Shown here in pieces: positions 1 to 8,968 of a stretch of DNA of 64,000 nt. Origin of the DNA: Paraburkholderia megapolitana (GTDB taxonomy: Bacteria > Pseudomonadota > Gammaproteobacteria > Burkholderiales > Burkholderiaceae); the NCBI RefSeq assembly GCF_007556815.1, contig NZ_CP041745.1:4076001-4140000 (forward strand), written 5' to 3'. The position numbers were made by a program, and so were the translations under genes. Below the pieces are notes generated by a model. It was given only the letters and a program-made list of their open reading frames with translations. It was not told the origin of the DNA and made no database searches. How positions within the stretch are numbered: the stretch's first letter is position 1; each line of letters begins with the position of its first letter.

Positions 1-1594
1 GCTTGAAGTAGTGATACAGCGTCTTGTTCTTGTTCGACATCACCGCGAGCGGCGAGTCGTTGCCCATCGAGCCGACCGCTTCCTCGCCCGCCTGCGCCAT
101 CGGCGCCATCAGGAACTTGAGGTCTTCTTGCGTATAGCCGAACGCCTGCTGACGATCGAGCAGCGCAGCGGCTTCGCGGCGTTCCGTGACGATATCTTCG
201 GCCTTCGGCTCGATCTCGTCGAGCTTGATCCGCACGGCATCGATCCAGCTCTTGTACGGCTTCGCGTTCGCGAGGTTGTCCTTCAGTTCCTTGTCGTCGA
301 TGATGCGGCCGTGCTCCATGTCGATCAGGAACATCTTGCCTGGCTGCAGACGCCACTTCTTGACGATCTTCGATTCGGGAATGGGCAGCACGCCCGATTC
401 CGACGCCATGATGACGAGGTCGTCGTCGGTGATGATGTAGCGCGCCGGACGCAGACCGTTACGGTCGAGCGTCGCGCCGATCTGACGACCGTCGGTGAAC
501 GCGATCGCGGCGGGGCCGTCCCACGGCTCCATCATCGCGGCGTGGTACTCGTAGAACGCGCGGCGGTTGTCGTCCATCAGCGTGTGCTGTTCCCACGCTT
601 CGGGGATCATCATCATCACCGCGTGCACGAGCGGGTAGCCGGCCATCACGAGCAGTTCGAGACAGTTATCGAACGATGCCGTGTCCGACTGGCCCGGGTA
701 AATGAGCGGCCACAGCTTCGGCAGATCGTCGCCGAGCACGTGGCTCGCGATCGCGCCGGTGCGTGCGTTCAGCCAGTTGACGTTGCCCTTCACGGTGTTG
801 ATTTCGCCGTTGTGAGCAATCATCCGGTACGGGTGAGCGAGTTCCCAGGCCGGGAATGTGTTGGTCGAGAAGCGCTGGTGCACAAGCGCGAGCGCCGACA
901 CGACGCGCTCGTCCTGCAGGTCGCGGTAGTACACGCCGACCTGACCGGCCAGCAGCAGTCCCTTGTAGACGACGGTGCGCGCCGAGCACGACGGCACGAA
1001 GTATTCCTTGCCGTGCTTGAGCTTGAGCGCCTGGATGCGGTGGCTCGCGGTCTTGCGGATCACGTAAAGCTTCCGCTCGAGCGCGTCGGTCACCATGATG
1101 TCCTTGCCGCGACCGATGAAGATCTGGCGGATCAGCGGCTCGCTCGCCTTCACCGTCGGCGAGATCGGCATGGCGTGGTCGACCGGCACATCGCGCCAGC
1201 CCAGCACGACCTGGCCTTCCGCTTTCACGGTGCGCTCGAGTTCTTGCTCGCACGCGAGGCGCGAGGCGTGTTCTTTCGGCAGGAAGATCATGCCGACGCC
1301 GTATTCGCCGGACGGCGGCAGCGTCACGCCCTGCTTCGCCATTTCCTCGCGATAGAAGCCATCGGGAATCTGGATCAGGATGCCCGCGCCGTCGCCCATC
1401 AGCGGATCGGCGCCGACTGCGCCGCGGTGATCGAGGTTTTCCAGGATCTTCAGGCCTTGCTGAATGATCTCGTGGCTTTTCTTGCCCTTGATATGAGCGA
1501 CGAAGCCGACGCCACAGGCGTCGTGTTCGTTTTGCGGGTCGTACAGACCTTGCGCAGCGGGCACCGACGAAGTCGGTTGCAGGGGGTCGTTCAT
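1..1594 (-). CDS. gltB: Glutamate synthase (NADPH) large subunit, N-terminal part (cut by window edge)
   Basis: This is the large subunit of GOGAT, which makes two glutamates from glutamine and 2-oxoglutarate in ammonium assimilation. About 531 codons are visible, of roughly 1,560 usual for the family; the 3' part lies outside the window. The start ATG at 1594 opens MNDPLQPTSS and, after a short propeptide, gives the motif DACGVGF, in which Cys27 is the expected N-terminal nucleophile of the type 2 glutamine amidotransferase domain. Further class 2 motifs follow, such as HQRFSTNTFPAW and AHNGEINT, then DRNGLRPARY. The gene is read towards the left edge, where gltD would be expected. A TTGCTA/TATATT promoter candidate lies about 130 bp upstream. 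Confidence 0.96.
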   Translation of the reverse strand, partial: MNDPLQPTSSVPAAQGLYDPQNEHDACGVGFVAHIKGKKSHEIIQQGLKILENLDHRGAVGADPLMGDGAGILIQIPDGFYREEMAKQGVTLPPSGEYGVGMIFLPKEHASRLACEQELERTVKAEGQVVLGWRDVPVDHAMPISPTVKASEPLIRQIFIGRGKDIMVTDALERKLYVIRKTASHRIQALKLKHGKEYFVPSCSARTVVYKGLLLAGQVGVYYRDLQDERVVSALALVHQRFSTNTFPAWELAHPYRMIAHNGEINTVKGNVNWLNARTGAIASHVLGDDLPKLWPLIYPGQSDTASFDNCLELLVMAGYPLVHAVMMMIPEAWEQHTLMDDNRRAFYEYHAAMMEPWDGPAAIAFTDGRQIGATLDRNGLRPARYIITDDDLVIMASESGVLPIPESKIVKKWRLQPGKMFLIDMEHGRIIDDKELKDNLANAKPYKSWIDAVRIKLDEIEPKAEDIVTERREAAALLDRQQAFGYTQEDLKFLMAPMAQAGEEAVGSMGNDSPLAVMSNKNKTLYHYFK

Positions 1595-1726
1595 GGGGAC
1601 ACCGTCTGAAAGGGGCCGGGGCGGCCGTTTAACCATTTGTTGTTTTCGCCTTCCGCTGTGCCGGTGTGCAGCTACGCGGGCGATCGGGCTTCCAGCTTTG
1701 TGTGCCGGGGAACCGCCAGAATTCGG

Positions 1727-1756
1727 AATATACGCGACGAATCAAGGGAATAGCAA
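1727..1756 (-). promoter_or_regulatory. Candidate sigma-70 promoter of gltB
   Basis: On the minus strand TTGCTA (1756-1751) and TATATT (1732-1727) are separated by 18 bp, about 130 bp upstream of the gltB start. Several GGTGC/GCACC elements lie just upstream of it. I see no convincing -24/-12 sigma-54 pair. The call rests on hexamer similarity alone. Confidence 0.4.
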
Positions 1757-1837
1757 ATAAAACGTGATGATCGGGCACCTATTATCGTGATGGTGCATGA
1801 TTTTGATTTTTAATCGGTGCCATATCGAAACGGTGCA

Positions 1838-1864
1838 AAAGAAAACGGCATGCGGAGATGCCGT
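1838..1864 (-). terminator. Rho-independent terminator after the RAYT-like gene
   Basis: Read on the minus strand, a 7-bp stem ACGGCAT/ATGCCGT with a 6-base loop is followed at once by TTTTCTTTT. It begins about 30 bp after the stop codon of the transposase-like gene and separates that gene from gltB. Confidence 0.75.
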
Positions 1865-1894
1865 CTTTCGTATCTGCCGCCGGTCCGGCGCGGC

Positions 1895-2602
1895 TTACTG
1901 GGTTTGCGGCGTTTCGCGCACCTTGCGCGGCCGTCCGCGGGGCAGCGGCGACACGCGCCGGTTGGCCGCCCGCGCCGCCCACTCGCGATACGACTCGCCG
2001 CCCAGCACCCAACCCTTGAGCGTGGCTTGCTGGAGCTGGCTGGCTTCGCGTTCGTCGAGCGGTTGTTCGCACAGGTCGCGATACGCGCGCTGCCGTTCAA
2101 ACGGCGTGTTGCCGAGCGACCAGTACAGCGGGTGATCGGTGATGAGGCTATCGAGTGTCAGCCCGATGTGATGCCGGTAGCTCGACCAGCGGTAGTCTTC
2201 CGCCGCGCTCACGAGCTGGGTACGCACGGGGCACAGCTCGACTACGCGGCTCGCCAGCAGGAAGTAGCGCTCGCCCTCGATCACAGTCGCGCGATAGCGT
2301 CCTTCCCACAAGGTGCCGCGCCGTGCATAGCGGCGGTTGAAGTGCGCCACATAGCGGCGGCCGACAGCCTGCATCGCCTTCGGCAGGCTCGCTTCGTCGG
2401 CGGGGGTGACGAGCAGCTGGACCGCGCCGGGCATCAGCGCATACGCGTGAATCGCCAGCCGGTGATCGCGCGAGGCCGCCTTCAGGCAATCGATGAAGAG
2501 CTCGTAATCCTGGTCGTCGACAAATGCGGGCTGCTGGTCGAGTCCGCGCAGAATCACGTGCTGCGGCTGGTCAGGAACATAAAGACGTGCAAGCCGTGCC
2601 AT
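1895..2602 (-). CDS. REP-associated Y1/HUH transposase homologue (RAYT) lacking catalytic residues
   Basis: This 235-residue protein has the fold signature of TnpA_REP/IS200-like Y1 transposases: an N-terminal strand with HVILRG (residues 15-20), a central HAYALMP strand (52-58), GTLWEGRYRA (96-105), and ELCPVR plus EDYRWSSYRHH towards the C-terminus. In active members the central strand reads MPNHVH, with two metal-binding histidines. Here it is MPGAVQ, with Ala60 and Gln62. The nucleophilic tyrosine of the usual RYIELNPVR segment is Val120 here (RVVELCPVR). The reading frame is nevertheless complete and has its own terminator. It is therefore probably a single-stranded-DNA-binding, domesticated protein rather than an active transposase. 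No insertion-sequence ends were seen around it. No strong ribosome-binding site is visible before the ATG. Confidence 0.85.
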   Translation of the reverse strand: MARLARLYVPDQPQHVILRGLDQQPAFVDDQDYELFIDCLKAASRDHRLAIHAYALMPGAVQLLVTPADEASLPKAMQAVGRRYVAHFNRRYARRGTLWEGRYRATVIEGERYFLLASRVVELCPVRTQLVSAAEDYRWSSYRHHIGLTLDSLITDHPLYWSLGNTPFERQRAYRDLCEQPLDEREASQLQQATLKGWVLGGESYREWAARAANRRVSPLPRGRPRKVRETPQTQ

Positions 2603-2789
2603 GCTGGATTATCCAATAGTCGCGTTGGTATATACCCGAGGGTCCGAAGAACCGCCTGAGCGCTAGATTCGGCGCAATGCGGCTGAGCCGGAAACCGCCT
2701 GGCGCTTAGGGAAAATGCTCTAACTGCAGCGTATGGTTTGTTTGAAACGTTGTGGTCATAATGAGCGGGCTTTTTCAGGAGGAGCACAC

Positions 2790-3509
2790 ATGAAATTAAA
2801 ACAGGCCATAACGGGGATTGCAGCGCTTGCCTGCATCACGGGCGCTCATGCGCAATCGGCTGGAAGCATCTACCTCACCACGGGTTGGTTCCATCTGGCG
2901 CCACAGGACAGCAGTGATCCGTTGAAGGTACTCTCGATTGGCGGCACGCCTATCAATCAAAGCCAGCCAGGCACTGGCGCCGGCATCGATTCGTCCGACA
3001 CGCTGGGCGGGAGTATCGGTTACTTCATCACCGACCATATCGCTGCCGAAGCGGAACTCGGCATTCCGCCCAAGTTCAACCTGCTCGGCGAAGGCAGCTT
3101 TTCGCAGTTCGGCCAGCTCGGCTCGGCGAAGCAATGGAGCCCGGCGGTGCTGTTCAAGTATCACTTCTTCGATGCTCAGGCGAAATTCCGTCCGTATGTG
3201 GGTATCGGTGCAACGTACGTCTGGTTCACCGACGCGAAGATCACTAATACCGCGTTCGAGCAAGGCGTGCTGCATGGTCCGACCTCCGTGTCGACAGATC
3301 GTTCCTGGGCGCCGGTGTTTAACCTCGGCTTCAATTACGCGATCACCAAGCACTGGTTCGCGGGCATCTCGGTGTCGTACATTCCGCTCAGCGTGACGGC
3401 CACGCTGCATACGCCGAATGCAACGCCGGTTGGCGGCAGTGTGGAGTCGCAGGCGAAGATCAAGCTGAACCCGATCGTGACCTACGCCAAGATCGGCTAC
3501 GTGTTCTAG
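2790..3509 (+). CDS. ompW: OmpW-family outer membrane protein
   Basis: This 239-residue precursor has a typical Sec signal peptide (MKLKQAITGIAALACITGAHA, cleavage before QS). A beta-rich body follows with OmpW hallmarks: an early GSIYLTTGWFHLAP segment, GGSIGYFITDHIAAEAELG, a KFRPYVGIGATYVWF strand and a C-terminal aromatic residue (AKIGYVF). OmpW forms an eight-stranded barrel with a hydrophobic channel. The start was chosen because an AGGAGG ribosome-binding site lies 6 bases before ATG 2790; an upstream in-frame ATG at 2733 lacks such a site and would precede the signal peptide. A strong terminator follows, so the gene is likely monocistronic. Confidence 0.93.
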   Translation: MKLKQAITGIAALACITGAHAQSAGSIYLTTGWFHLAPQDSSDPLKVLSIGGTPINQSQPGTGAGIDSSDTLGGSIGYFITDHIAAEAELGIPPKFNLLGEGSFSQFGQLGSAKQWSPAVLFKYHFFDAQAKFRPYVGIGATYVWFTDAKITNTAFEQGVLHGPTSVSTDRSWAPVFNLGFNYAITKHWFAGISVSYIPLSVTATLHTPNATPVGGSVESQAKIKLNPIVTYAKIGYVF

Positions 3510-3560
3510 CGCGACCCGCTTTCCTGCTGCCGGGTTTGCTGCACCGCCCCGGCACATTCA

Positions 3561-3592
3561 AACGCCGTCACTTCGTGGCGGCGTTTTGTTTT
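3561..3592 (+). terminator. Rho-independent terminator after ompW
   Basis: A stem of about 11 bp begins AACGCCG and ends CGGCGTT, capped by a TTC-type loop, and runs into TTTTGTTTTC. It starts about 50 bp after the ompW stop codon. Confidence 0.85.
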
Positions 3593-3858
3593 CTGGATTC
3601 TATGCCTATGGCGCATGTGCCGCATGCATATGAAATCCATTGTAATTTTGACCATCGTCGGCGCCAGGGATGAAAATTCTGCCGGGCTGGAGTTGTCGTT
3701 GCTCCGCCGGCTTGTCTGCCCAATGTCCGATGGGCAGGCCGTACGCCCTTCTGCGCGGGTCAGGCACCGAAGTTGCAACGTCTGAGGTTGCTCGCAAGGA
3801 ACCCTGCTGCAAATCCGGGCGTTCCCATGCACATCCATCTTCCATCGACGGAGCAACC

Positions 3859-4236
3859 ATGACTGCACTACCGAACACGCGAGATGCCATCGGCGAATCC
3901 TGGACCACCACGAGCCGGCGCGCCCGCCGCATCGCACGCCACAGCCGCGATGCCGCCGAAGATGTCGCCGGCGAACTACGTTCGCTGATGTCGGAACTCG
4001 AAGAAACGCTGGCGGACGGCACCCAGGCCGACGCGAAGGTATTGCGCGAGCAATTGCGCAAGCGGCTCGAAGCGGCCCGCGTACGTCTGCAGGAAACCCG
4101 CGAGGCTGTGCGCGAACACGCCGAAAACGTGCTCGCGGATGCCGACGATTACGTGCATGAGAATCCGTGGCGCACGATCGCTGTGGTGGGTGGACTGGCG
4201 TTGCTGACCGGTGCGCTGCTCGCGCGATCGCGCTAG
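3859..4236 (+). CDS. DUF883 (ElaB/YqjD-like) inner-membrane anchor protein
   Basis: This 125-residue protein has a long, charged, coiled-coil-like helix (residues about 20-95, rich in Glu, Arg and Ala). It ends in a single C-terminal membrane segment preceded by NPWRTIAVVGGLALLTG and closed by a short basic tail (ARSR). This is the layout of the YqjD/ElaB/YgaM family, whose E. coli members are stationary-phase C-tail-anchored proteins that bind ribosomes. ATG 3859 is preceded by GGAG. The gene stands alone, convergent with dgt. Function in this organism is inferred from the family only. Confidence 0.88.
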   Translation: MTALPNTRDAIGESWTTTSRRARRIARHSRDAAEDVAGELRSLMSELEETLADGTQADAKVLREQLRKRLEAARVRLQETREAVREHAENVLADADDYVHENPWRTIAVVGGLALLTGALLARSR

Positions 4237-4314
4237 GGCGCGCTATACCGGCTGAGCTGAATCACGGGTGGGACCAGACGCGTGGGGCGCGCCCCCGGGC
4301 GCGTTTCCGCGCGC

Positions 4315-5538
4315 CTAGTTGTCGTCCACGACGAACAACCGCCGGTATTCCTTCAGCGCGTACCGGTCCGTCATACCGGCGATGTAATGAGCAATCAGCC
4401 GCGGCTGCGCGGCGGCATCCTTCGCCTGATAGGCCGGCGGCAATAACCGCGAATCGTCCGTGAATGCGTCGAACAACCCGGCGATCACACGCCTCGCCTT
4501 GTTCGCCATACGCATCACGCGGTAGTGCCGGTACAGGTTCTTGAACAGGAAGCGCTTCAGCTCGCCGGCCTGCGCCGCCACGACCTCGCTGTGTGCGACC
4601 AGCGGGGGTGCCGCCCGCACGTCGTCCAGCGATGTCGGCGCATGGCGTTCGAGCTGGCGCGCGGTGGTATCGATCAGATCGACGATCAGCGTATTGATGA
4701 TTCTGCGCACCGTCTCGTGCACGAGCCGCCGTCCTTCGATCTGCGGATAGTCGCCGCGCGCCGCCTCGTAATGCACCTGCCATAACGCGACCTCGGACAG
4801 CTGCTCGATGGTGAGCAGCCCCGAGCGCAAGCCGTCGTCGACGTCATGATTGTTGTAGGCGATCTCGTCGGCGAGATTGGCAATCTGCGCTTCGATCGAC
4901 GGCTGATGTCCGTTCAGAAAGCGCTCGCCAAGTTCGCCCAGGCGGCGCGCGTTCTCGCGCGAGCAATGCTTCAGGATGCCCTCACGCGTTTCGAAACACA
5001 GGTTCAGCCCGTCGAACGCGCCGTAGTGTTCTTCCAGATCGTCGACCACCGCGAGGCTCTGCAGGTTGTGCTCGAAGCCGCCGTGCTCACGCATGCATTC
5101 GTTCAGTGTGTCCTGACCGGCATGGCCGAACGGCGTGTGACCAAGATCGTGGGCCAGCGAAATGGCTTCGACGAGATCTTCGTTGACGCGCAGGTTGCGG
5201 GCTACCGATCGCGCGATCTGGGCCACCTCGAGGCTATGCGTGAGACGCGTGCGGAACAGGTCGCCTTCGTGATTGACGAACACCTGGGTCTTGTACTCGA
5301 GCCGGCGGAATGCCGTCGAATGCACGATACGGTCGCGGTCGCGTTGAAACTCGGTGCGCGCAGCCGGTGCAGCTTCCGGGTAACGGCGCCCACGCGACTG
5401 CGATGAATGCGCCGCATAGGGCGCGAGATGCGCCTCGAGTGCGTCGACGCTTGGCGTGATGATTGCGGGTGCTACGCGCGGCCGATCGGTATCGGGTTCG
5501 CGCGAGTCGGTCGGCAGGTTGCTGCGGGTGTCGCTCAC
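4315..5538 (-). CDS. dgt: Deoxyguanosinetriphosphate triphosphohydrolase-like protein (HD domain)
   Basis: This 407-residue HD-superfamily hydrolase is of the dGTPase type and cleaves dNTPs to deoxynucleoside and triphosphate. The metal site is visible as His101 (THSLEV), the HD pair His130-Asp131 ([11 protein letters not shown]) and a later Asp in [25 protein letters not shown] upstream is also conserved in the family. The first 60 residues are Pro/Arg-rich and look disordered. It lies 63 bp downstream of aroB in the same direction, completing the order pilQ-aroK-aroB-dgt. Confidence 0.94.
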   Translation of the reverse strand: MSDTRSNLPTDSREPDTDRPRVAPAIITPSVDALEAHLAPYAAHSSQSRGRRYPEAAPAARTEFQRDRDRIVHSTAFRRLEYKTQVFVNHEGDLFRTRLTHSLEVAQIARSVARNLRVNEDLVEAISLAHDLGHTPFGHAGQDTLNECMREHGGFEHNLQSLAVVDDLEEHYGAFDGLNLCFETREGILKHCSRENARRLGELGERFLNGHQPSIEAQIANLADEIAYNNHDVDDGLRSGLLTIEQLSEVALWQVHYEAARGDYPQIEGRRLVHETVRRIINTLIVDLIDTTARQLERHAPTSLDDVRAAPPLVAHSEVVAAQAGELKRFLFKNLYRHYRVMRMANKARRVIAGLFDAFTDDSRLLPPAYQAKDAAAQPRLIAHYIAGMTDRYALKEYRRLFVVDDN

Positions 5539-5601
5539 CGGTTTCTCCGCATCAAGAGGTGGGCACCGTGTGAAGCGTGCTTGCTGCCGCTGCTGCGTCG
5601 G

Positions 5602-6678
5602 CTAGATGGCAGCCGCGAGCGTCGCGTTCACGGTGTCGTCAGGGGCCCGGGCGATCAGCGTCTCACCAAAACGCTTCAGCAGGATGAACTTGATCTCGCC
5701 CGCTTCGGCCTTCTTGTCGACGCGCATCAGTTCGACATAGCGGTCGGCGCCGAGCGCCGGTGCGCGAGTGGGCAGATGCGCGGCCGCGATCACGTCGACG
5801 AGACGCCGTCGCGCGGCTTCGTCCAGGTGGCCGAGCCGCACCGACAGGTCAGCCGCCATCACCATGCCGCAGCCCACCGCCTCGCCGTGCAGCCATTCGC
5901 CGTAGCCGAGCCCGGCTTCGATCGCGTGGCCGAACGTGTGGCCGAAGTTCAGGATCGCTCGCAGGCCGCCTTCGCGCTCGTCCGCAGCGACGACCGATGC
6001 CTTGATCTCGCACGACCGCTTGACCGCCTGCGCGAGCGCCTCGGGTTCGCAGTTGTTCAACGCGCCGACGTTCGCTTCGATCCAGTCGAAGAACGCCGCA
6101 TCGGCAATCGCGCCGGTCTTGATGACTTCGGCGACGCCGGCCGCCAGCTCGCGCGCGGGCAGCGTCTTCAGCGCGCCGATATCCGCGATGACCGCCTGCG
6201 GCTGATAAAACGCGCCGATCATGTTCTTGCCGAGCGGATGGTTGATGCCGGTCTTACCGCCCACCGACGAATCGACCTGCGACAGCAGCGTGGTCGGCAC
6301 CTGGATAAACGGCACGCCGCGCATATAGCTGGCAGCAGCAAAACCGGTCATGTCGCCGATCACACCGCCGCCCAACGCAATCAGCGTGGTCTTGCGGTCG
6401 GCGCGGGCACCGAGCAGCGCGTCGAAGATCAGATTGAGCGTTTCCCAGTTCTTGTACACCTCGCCGTCGGGCAGCACGACCGTCGATACCTGCTTGCCGA
6501 GCGGCGCCAGCGCACGCCGCAGCGCATCGCCGTAGAGTGGTTCGACTGTCGTGTTGGTGACGATCGTCACCGATGCACCGGCGATATGCGGCGCAAACAG
6601 TGCCGTCTGGTCAATCAGACCGGCACCGATGTGGATGGGATAGGCGCGCTCGCCCAGTTCGACGTTGACGGTAATCAT
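5602..6678 (-). CDS. aroB: 3-dehydroquinate synthase
   Basis: This is the second enzyme of the shikimate pathway: it converts DAHP to 3-dehydroquinate using NAD and a divalent metal. The 358-residue protein opens [18 protein letters not shown]. It carries the NAD-binding glycine segment [14 protein letters not shown], the substrate loop [18 protein letters not shown], and the metal-ligand motifs [15 protein letters not shown] and [10 protein letters not shown] chose ATG 6678 because the family starts there. A second ATG 12 bases upstream (6690) repeats the same bases ATGATTACC and could add four residues. It follows aroK by 20 bp and is probably co-transcribed and translationally coupled with it. 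Confidence 0.97.
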   Translation of the reverse strand: MITVNVELGERAYPIHIGAGLIDQTALFAPHIAGASVTIVTNTTVEPLYGDALRRALAPLGKQVSTVVLPDGEVYKNWETLNLIFDALLGARADRKTTLIALGGGVIGDMTGFAAASYMRGVPFIQVPTTLLSQVDSSVGGKTGINHPLGKNMIGAFYQPQAVIADIGALKTLPARELAAGVAEVIKTGAIADAAFFDWIEANVGALNNCEPEALAQAVKRSCEIKASVVAADEREGGLRAILNFGHTFGHAIEAGLGYGEWLHGEAVGCGMVMAADLSVRLGHLDEAARRRLVDVIAAAHLPTRAPALGADRYVELMRVDKKAEAGEIKFILLKRFGETLIARAPDDTVNATLAAAI

Positions 6679-6698
6679 GGGGGTAATCATGCTTGCGA

Positions 6699-7250
6699 TT
6701 ATGGCGCAGGATGCCGGGTGACGCCGGCTAGCTCGAGTTGCATCAGGACCATGTTGACGAGCCCGTTGACCGACGGCCGTCCGGTTTCGATGACGAAATG
6801 CGCGCATTCGCGGTACAGCGGATCGCGCACTTCATAGAGTGCTTCGAGACGCGCTTTCGGGTCGTCGGTCTGCAACAGCGGACGATTCTTGTCGCGCCGC
6901 GTGCGCATCCACAGGTCGTGCGGATTGGCGCGCAGATAAACCACGAGACCGCGATTGCGCAGCGCCTCGCGATTTTCGGGGCGTAGAATCGCGCCGCCGC
7001 CGGTGGCGAGCACGATGTTCTCGCGTGCGGTCAGATCGCCGATCACCTGGGCCTCGCGGTCGCGAAAACCGGCCTCGCCTTCGTGTTCGAAAATCAGTGC
7101 GACGCGTGCGCCGGTGCGCGCCTCGATCTCATGGTCCGAATCGAAGAACGGGCGATCGAGCCGGCGTGCCACCGCCCGGCCCACCGTGGTCTTGCCCGCC
7201 CCCATGAGCCCTACAAAAAAGACATTGGCGTCTGCGTCCCGCGCTTGCAA
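6699..7250 (-). CDS. aroK: Shikimate kinase I (TTG start)
   Basis: Shikimate kinase phosphorylates shikimate with ATP in aromatic amino acid synthesis. The 183-residue protein shows a Walker A motif GLMGAGKTT (residues 14-22), the shikimate-binding [11 protein letters not shown] and GFRDRE segments, [11 protein letters not shown] and the lid segment [10 protein letters not shown]. The start is called at TTG 7250 because AGAGGA lies 5 bases upstream and the protein then begins [13 protein letters not shown], as I remember the Burkholderia orthologues. An in-frame ATG at 7346 overlaps the pilQ stop as ATGA and would add 32 residues with no family counterpart. Confidence 0.95.
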   Translation of the reverse strand: MQARDADANVFFVGLMGAGKTTVGRAVARRLDRPFFDSDHEIEARTGARVALIFEHEGEAGFRDREAQVIGDLTARENIVLATGGGAILRPENREALRNRGLVVYLRANPHDLWMRTRRDKNRPLLQTDDPKARLEALYEVRDPLYRECAHFVIETGRPSVNGLVNMVLMQLELAGVTRHPAP

Positions 7251-7342
7251 CGGTATCCTCTGGTTAATCCGGTAGTTCGTGCCGCAGCTTACTGGCAAAG
7301 CGACTGCCTTGTCGAGCCTGCGGCCGCGGCGGGCAGGAGCAC

Positions 7343-8968
7343 TCATGGTGCATGCACGACGCGTGGCGTGATGAAAACGACCAGTTCGCCGTTACGCTGG
7401 CGATGGGCCCGATGCCTGAAAAGTGCACCTAAAACCGGTATTTTGCCCAGGAGCGGCACCCGCGTCACATCGTCGCGCTCGTCCTGCTCGTAAATCCCGC
7501 CAATCGATACCGTCCCGCCGTCCTCCACTTCGACACGCGTCTGCACGTGTTTCGTGTTGATTGCGGGCCCCGCCGCGGTCTGTTCGCCGACACTGTCTTT
7601 CGCCACATCGAGGTCCAGCACGACGCGGCCGTCGGGTGTGATCTGCGGTTCGACCTCGAGTTTGAGGCCCGCGCGGCGGAACTGTACGCCGGACACACCC
7701 TGCCCCACTTTCGCCTGATACGGCAGCTCGGTGCCCTGCTCGACAATGGCCTTCGTGCGGTCCGCGGTGACGACACGCGGGCTCGATACGGTTTCGCCGT
7801 GCCCTTCCGCCTCGAGCGCGCTCAGCTCGATATTCAACAGACGGGTGGCTTGCGCCGCGAACAGCGTCAGGCCCGCGGTCGCGGCATCGAACCCGGAAAG
7901 GGGGCGCGCCGACAGATCGACGACCTTGCCTTCGCTGCCGCCGACCACTCCCATTCCTGAACCGCTCTCGTGCGTATTCGCCAGCAACATGCGTGCGCCC
8001 AGGTTGCGCGAAAAACCTCGCTCGCCTTCGACGATGCGCGCTTCGATCAGCACCTGTCGCGTCGGCCGGTCAATCATTGCAATCACATCGGCGATCTGTG
8101 CAAGCCGCGCTTCTAGATCGGTGACGAACAGCAGGTTGGTCCGCGCGTCGGCCATGACCGCGCCGCGTTTCGACAACACACGCTGGTTGCCGGACGCACT
8201 CAATAGACGACGCACTTCGTCCGCGCGCGCATAGCGCAACTCGAACACACGGCTCGCGAGCGGTTCAAGGTCGGCTGTGCGCGCATGAGTTTCGAACCGC
8301 TGACGCTCGCGCGTCGCCAGTTGCGCGAGCGGCGCAACCCAGATCACGTTGCCACGGCGTTCCATCGCGAGACCGTTTACATCGAGCAACGTATCGAACG
8401 CATCTCGCCATCGCACCTTGTCGAGCCGCAGCGATACCGTGCCGCGCACCTGGTCGCTCGAGACGATATTGAGCCCGGTAAAGCGCGCGAATGCATCTAG
8501 CACCGCGCCCAGTTCGGCCTTCTGGAAATGCATCGTGATCGGGCGATCGGGGGGGACGCCGCTCCCGGGCTCATCGGTATCGGTAGCGGCATCGGTAGCG
8601 ATCCGTTGCGCGCGCGGCAACGGTACCGGTGGGCCCTCGAGTACATCGCGAGCGGCGCCCGAATGTACCGCTTCGCTACGAGGCGTCGCGGGGCTGTCGA
8701 TCTCGCCGCTACGCGCCTCCCTGCTTCCGATATCCCCGCTACCCCCGCCATTCGCGGCAGCACGCTCCGCGCCGTCTAGCTGGGACGGATTCGCCACCTC
8801 CCCGATCGCATCGCGCGGCAACGGCGGTACGCCGAACGGCACGATCGTATCGTCGAGCGGCATGTGCTCCGGCAGCGGCGGTAACGATGCGCGCGCTGCG
8901 GGGACCATAACGCTCGTGATGATCAGGACGTACAGCGCGACATACCTCGTTTTGCAGATCACGCTCAT
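7343..8968 (-). CDS. pilQ: Type IV pilus secretin PilQ (short form)
   Basis: This is the outer-membrane ring through which type IV pili, or a DNA-uptake pilus, emerge. The 541-residue precursor has a signal peptide (about residues 1-27, ending ARA) and a Pro-rich linker. An N0/STN-like domain follows ([20 protein letters not shown]), then an N1 domain ([18 protein letters not shown]), and the C-terminal secretin domain from [12 protein letters not shown] to [12 protein letters not shown] and VFITPRVV. It lacks the AMIN repeats that make most PilQ proteins about 700 residues long. Its ATG overlaps the stop of the upstream pilO/P gene as ATGA. Confidence 0.93.
   Translation of the reverse strand: MSVICKTRYVALYVLIITSVMVPAARASLPPLPEHMPLDDTIVPFGVPPLPRDAIGEVANPSQLDGAERAAANGGGSGDIGSREARSGEIDSPATPRSEAVHSGAARDVLEGPPVPLPRAQRIATDAATDTDEPGSGVPPDRPITMHFQKAELGAVLDAFARFTGLNIVSSDQVRGTVSLRLDKVRWRDAFDTLLDVNGLAMERRGNVIWVAPLAQLATRERQRFETHARTADLEPLASRVFELRYARADEVRRLLSASGNQRVLSKRGAVMADARTNLLFVTDLEARLAQIADVIAMIDRPTRQVLIEARIVEGERGFSRNLGARMLLANTHESGSGMGVVGGSEGKVVDLSARPLSGFDAATAGLTLFAAQATRLLNIELSALEAEGHGETVSSPRVVTADRTKAIVEQGTELPYQAKVGQGVSGVQFRRAGLKLEVEPQITPDGRVVLDLDVAKDSVGEQTAAGPAINTKHVQTRVEVEDGGTVSIGGIYEQDERDDVTRVPLLGKIPVLGALFRHRAHRQRNGELVVFITPRVVHAP

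Noticed and set aside
11..1609. Long plus-strand frame over gltB
   Set aside because: The minus-strand frame encodes a clear glutamate synthase with its catalytic cysteine. The plus-strand product is low-complexity Arg/His/Val sequence.
2757..2762. CATAAT upstream of ompW as a -10 box
   Set aside because: No acceptable -35 hexamer lies at 16-18 bp, so the ompW promoter is left uncalled.
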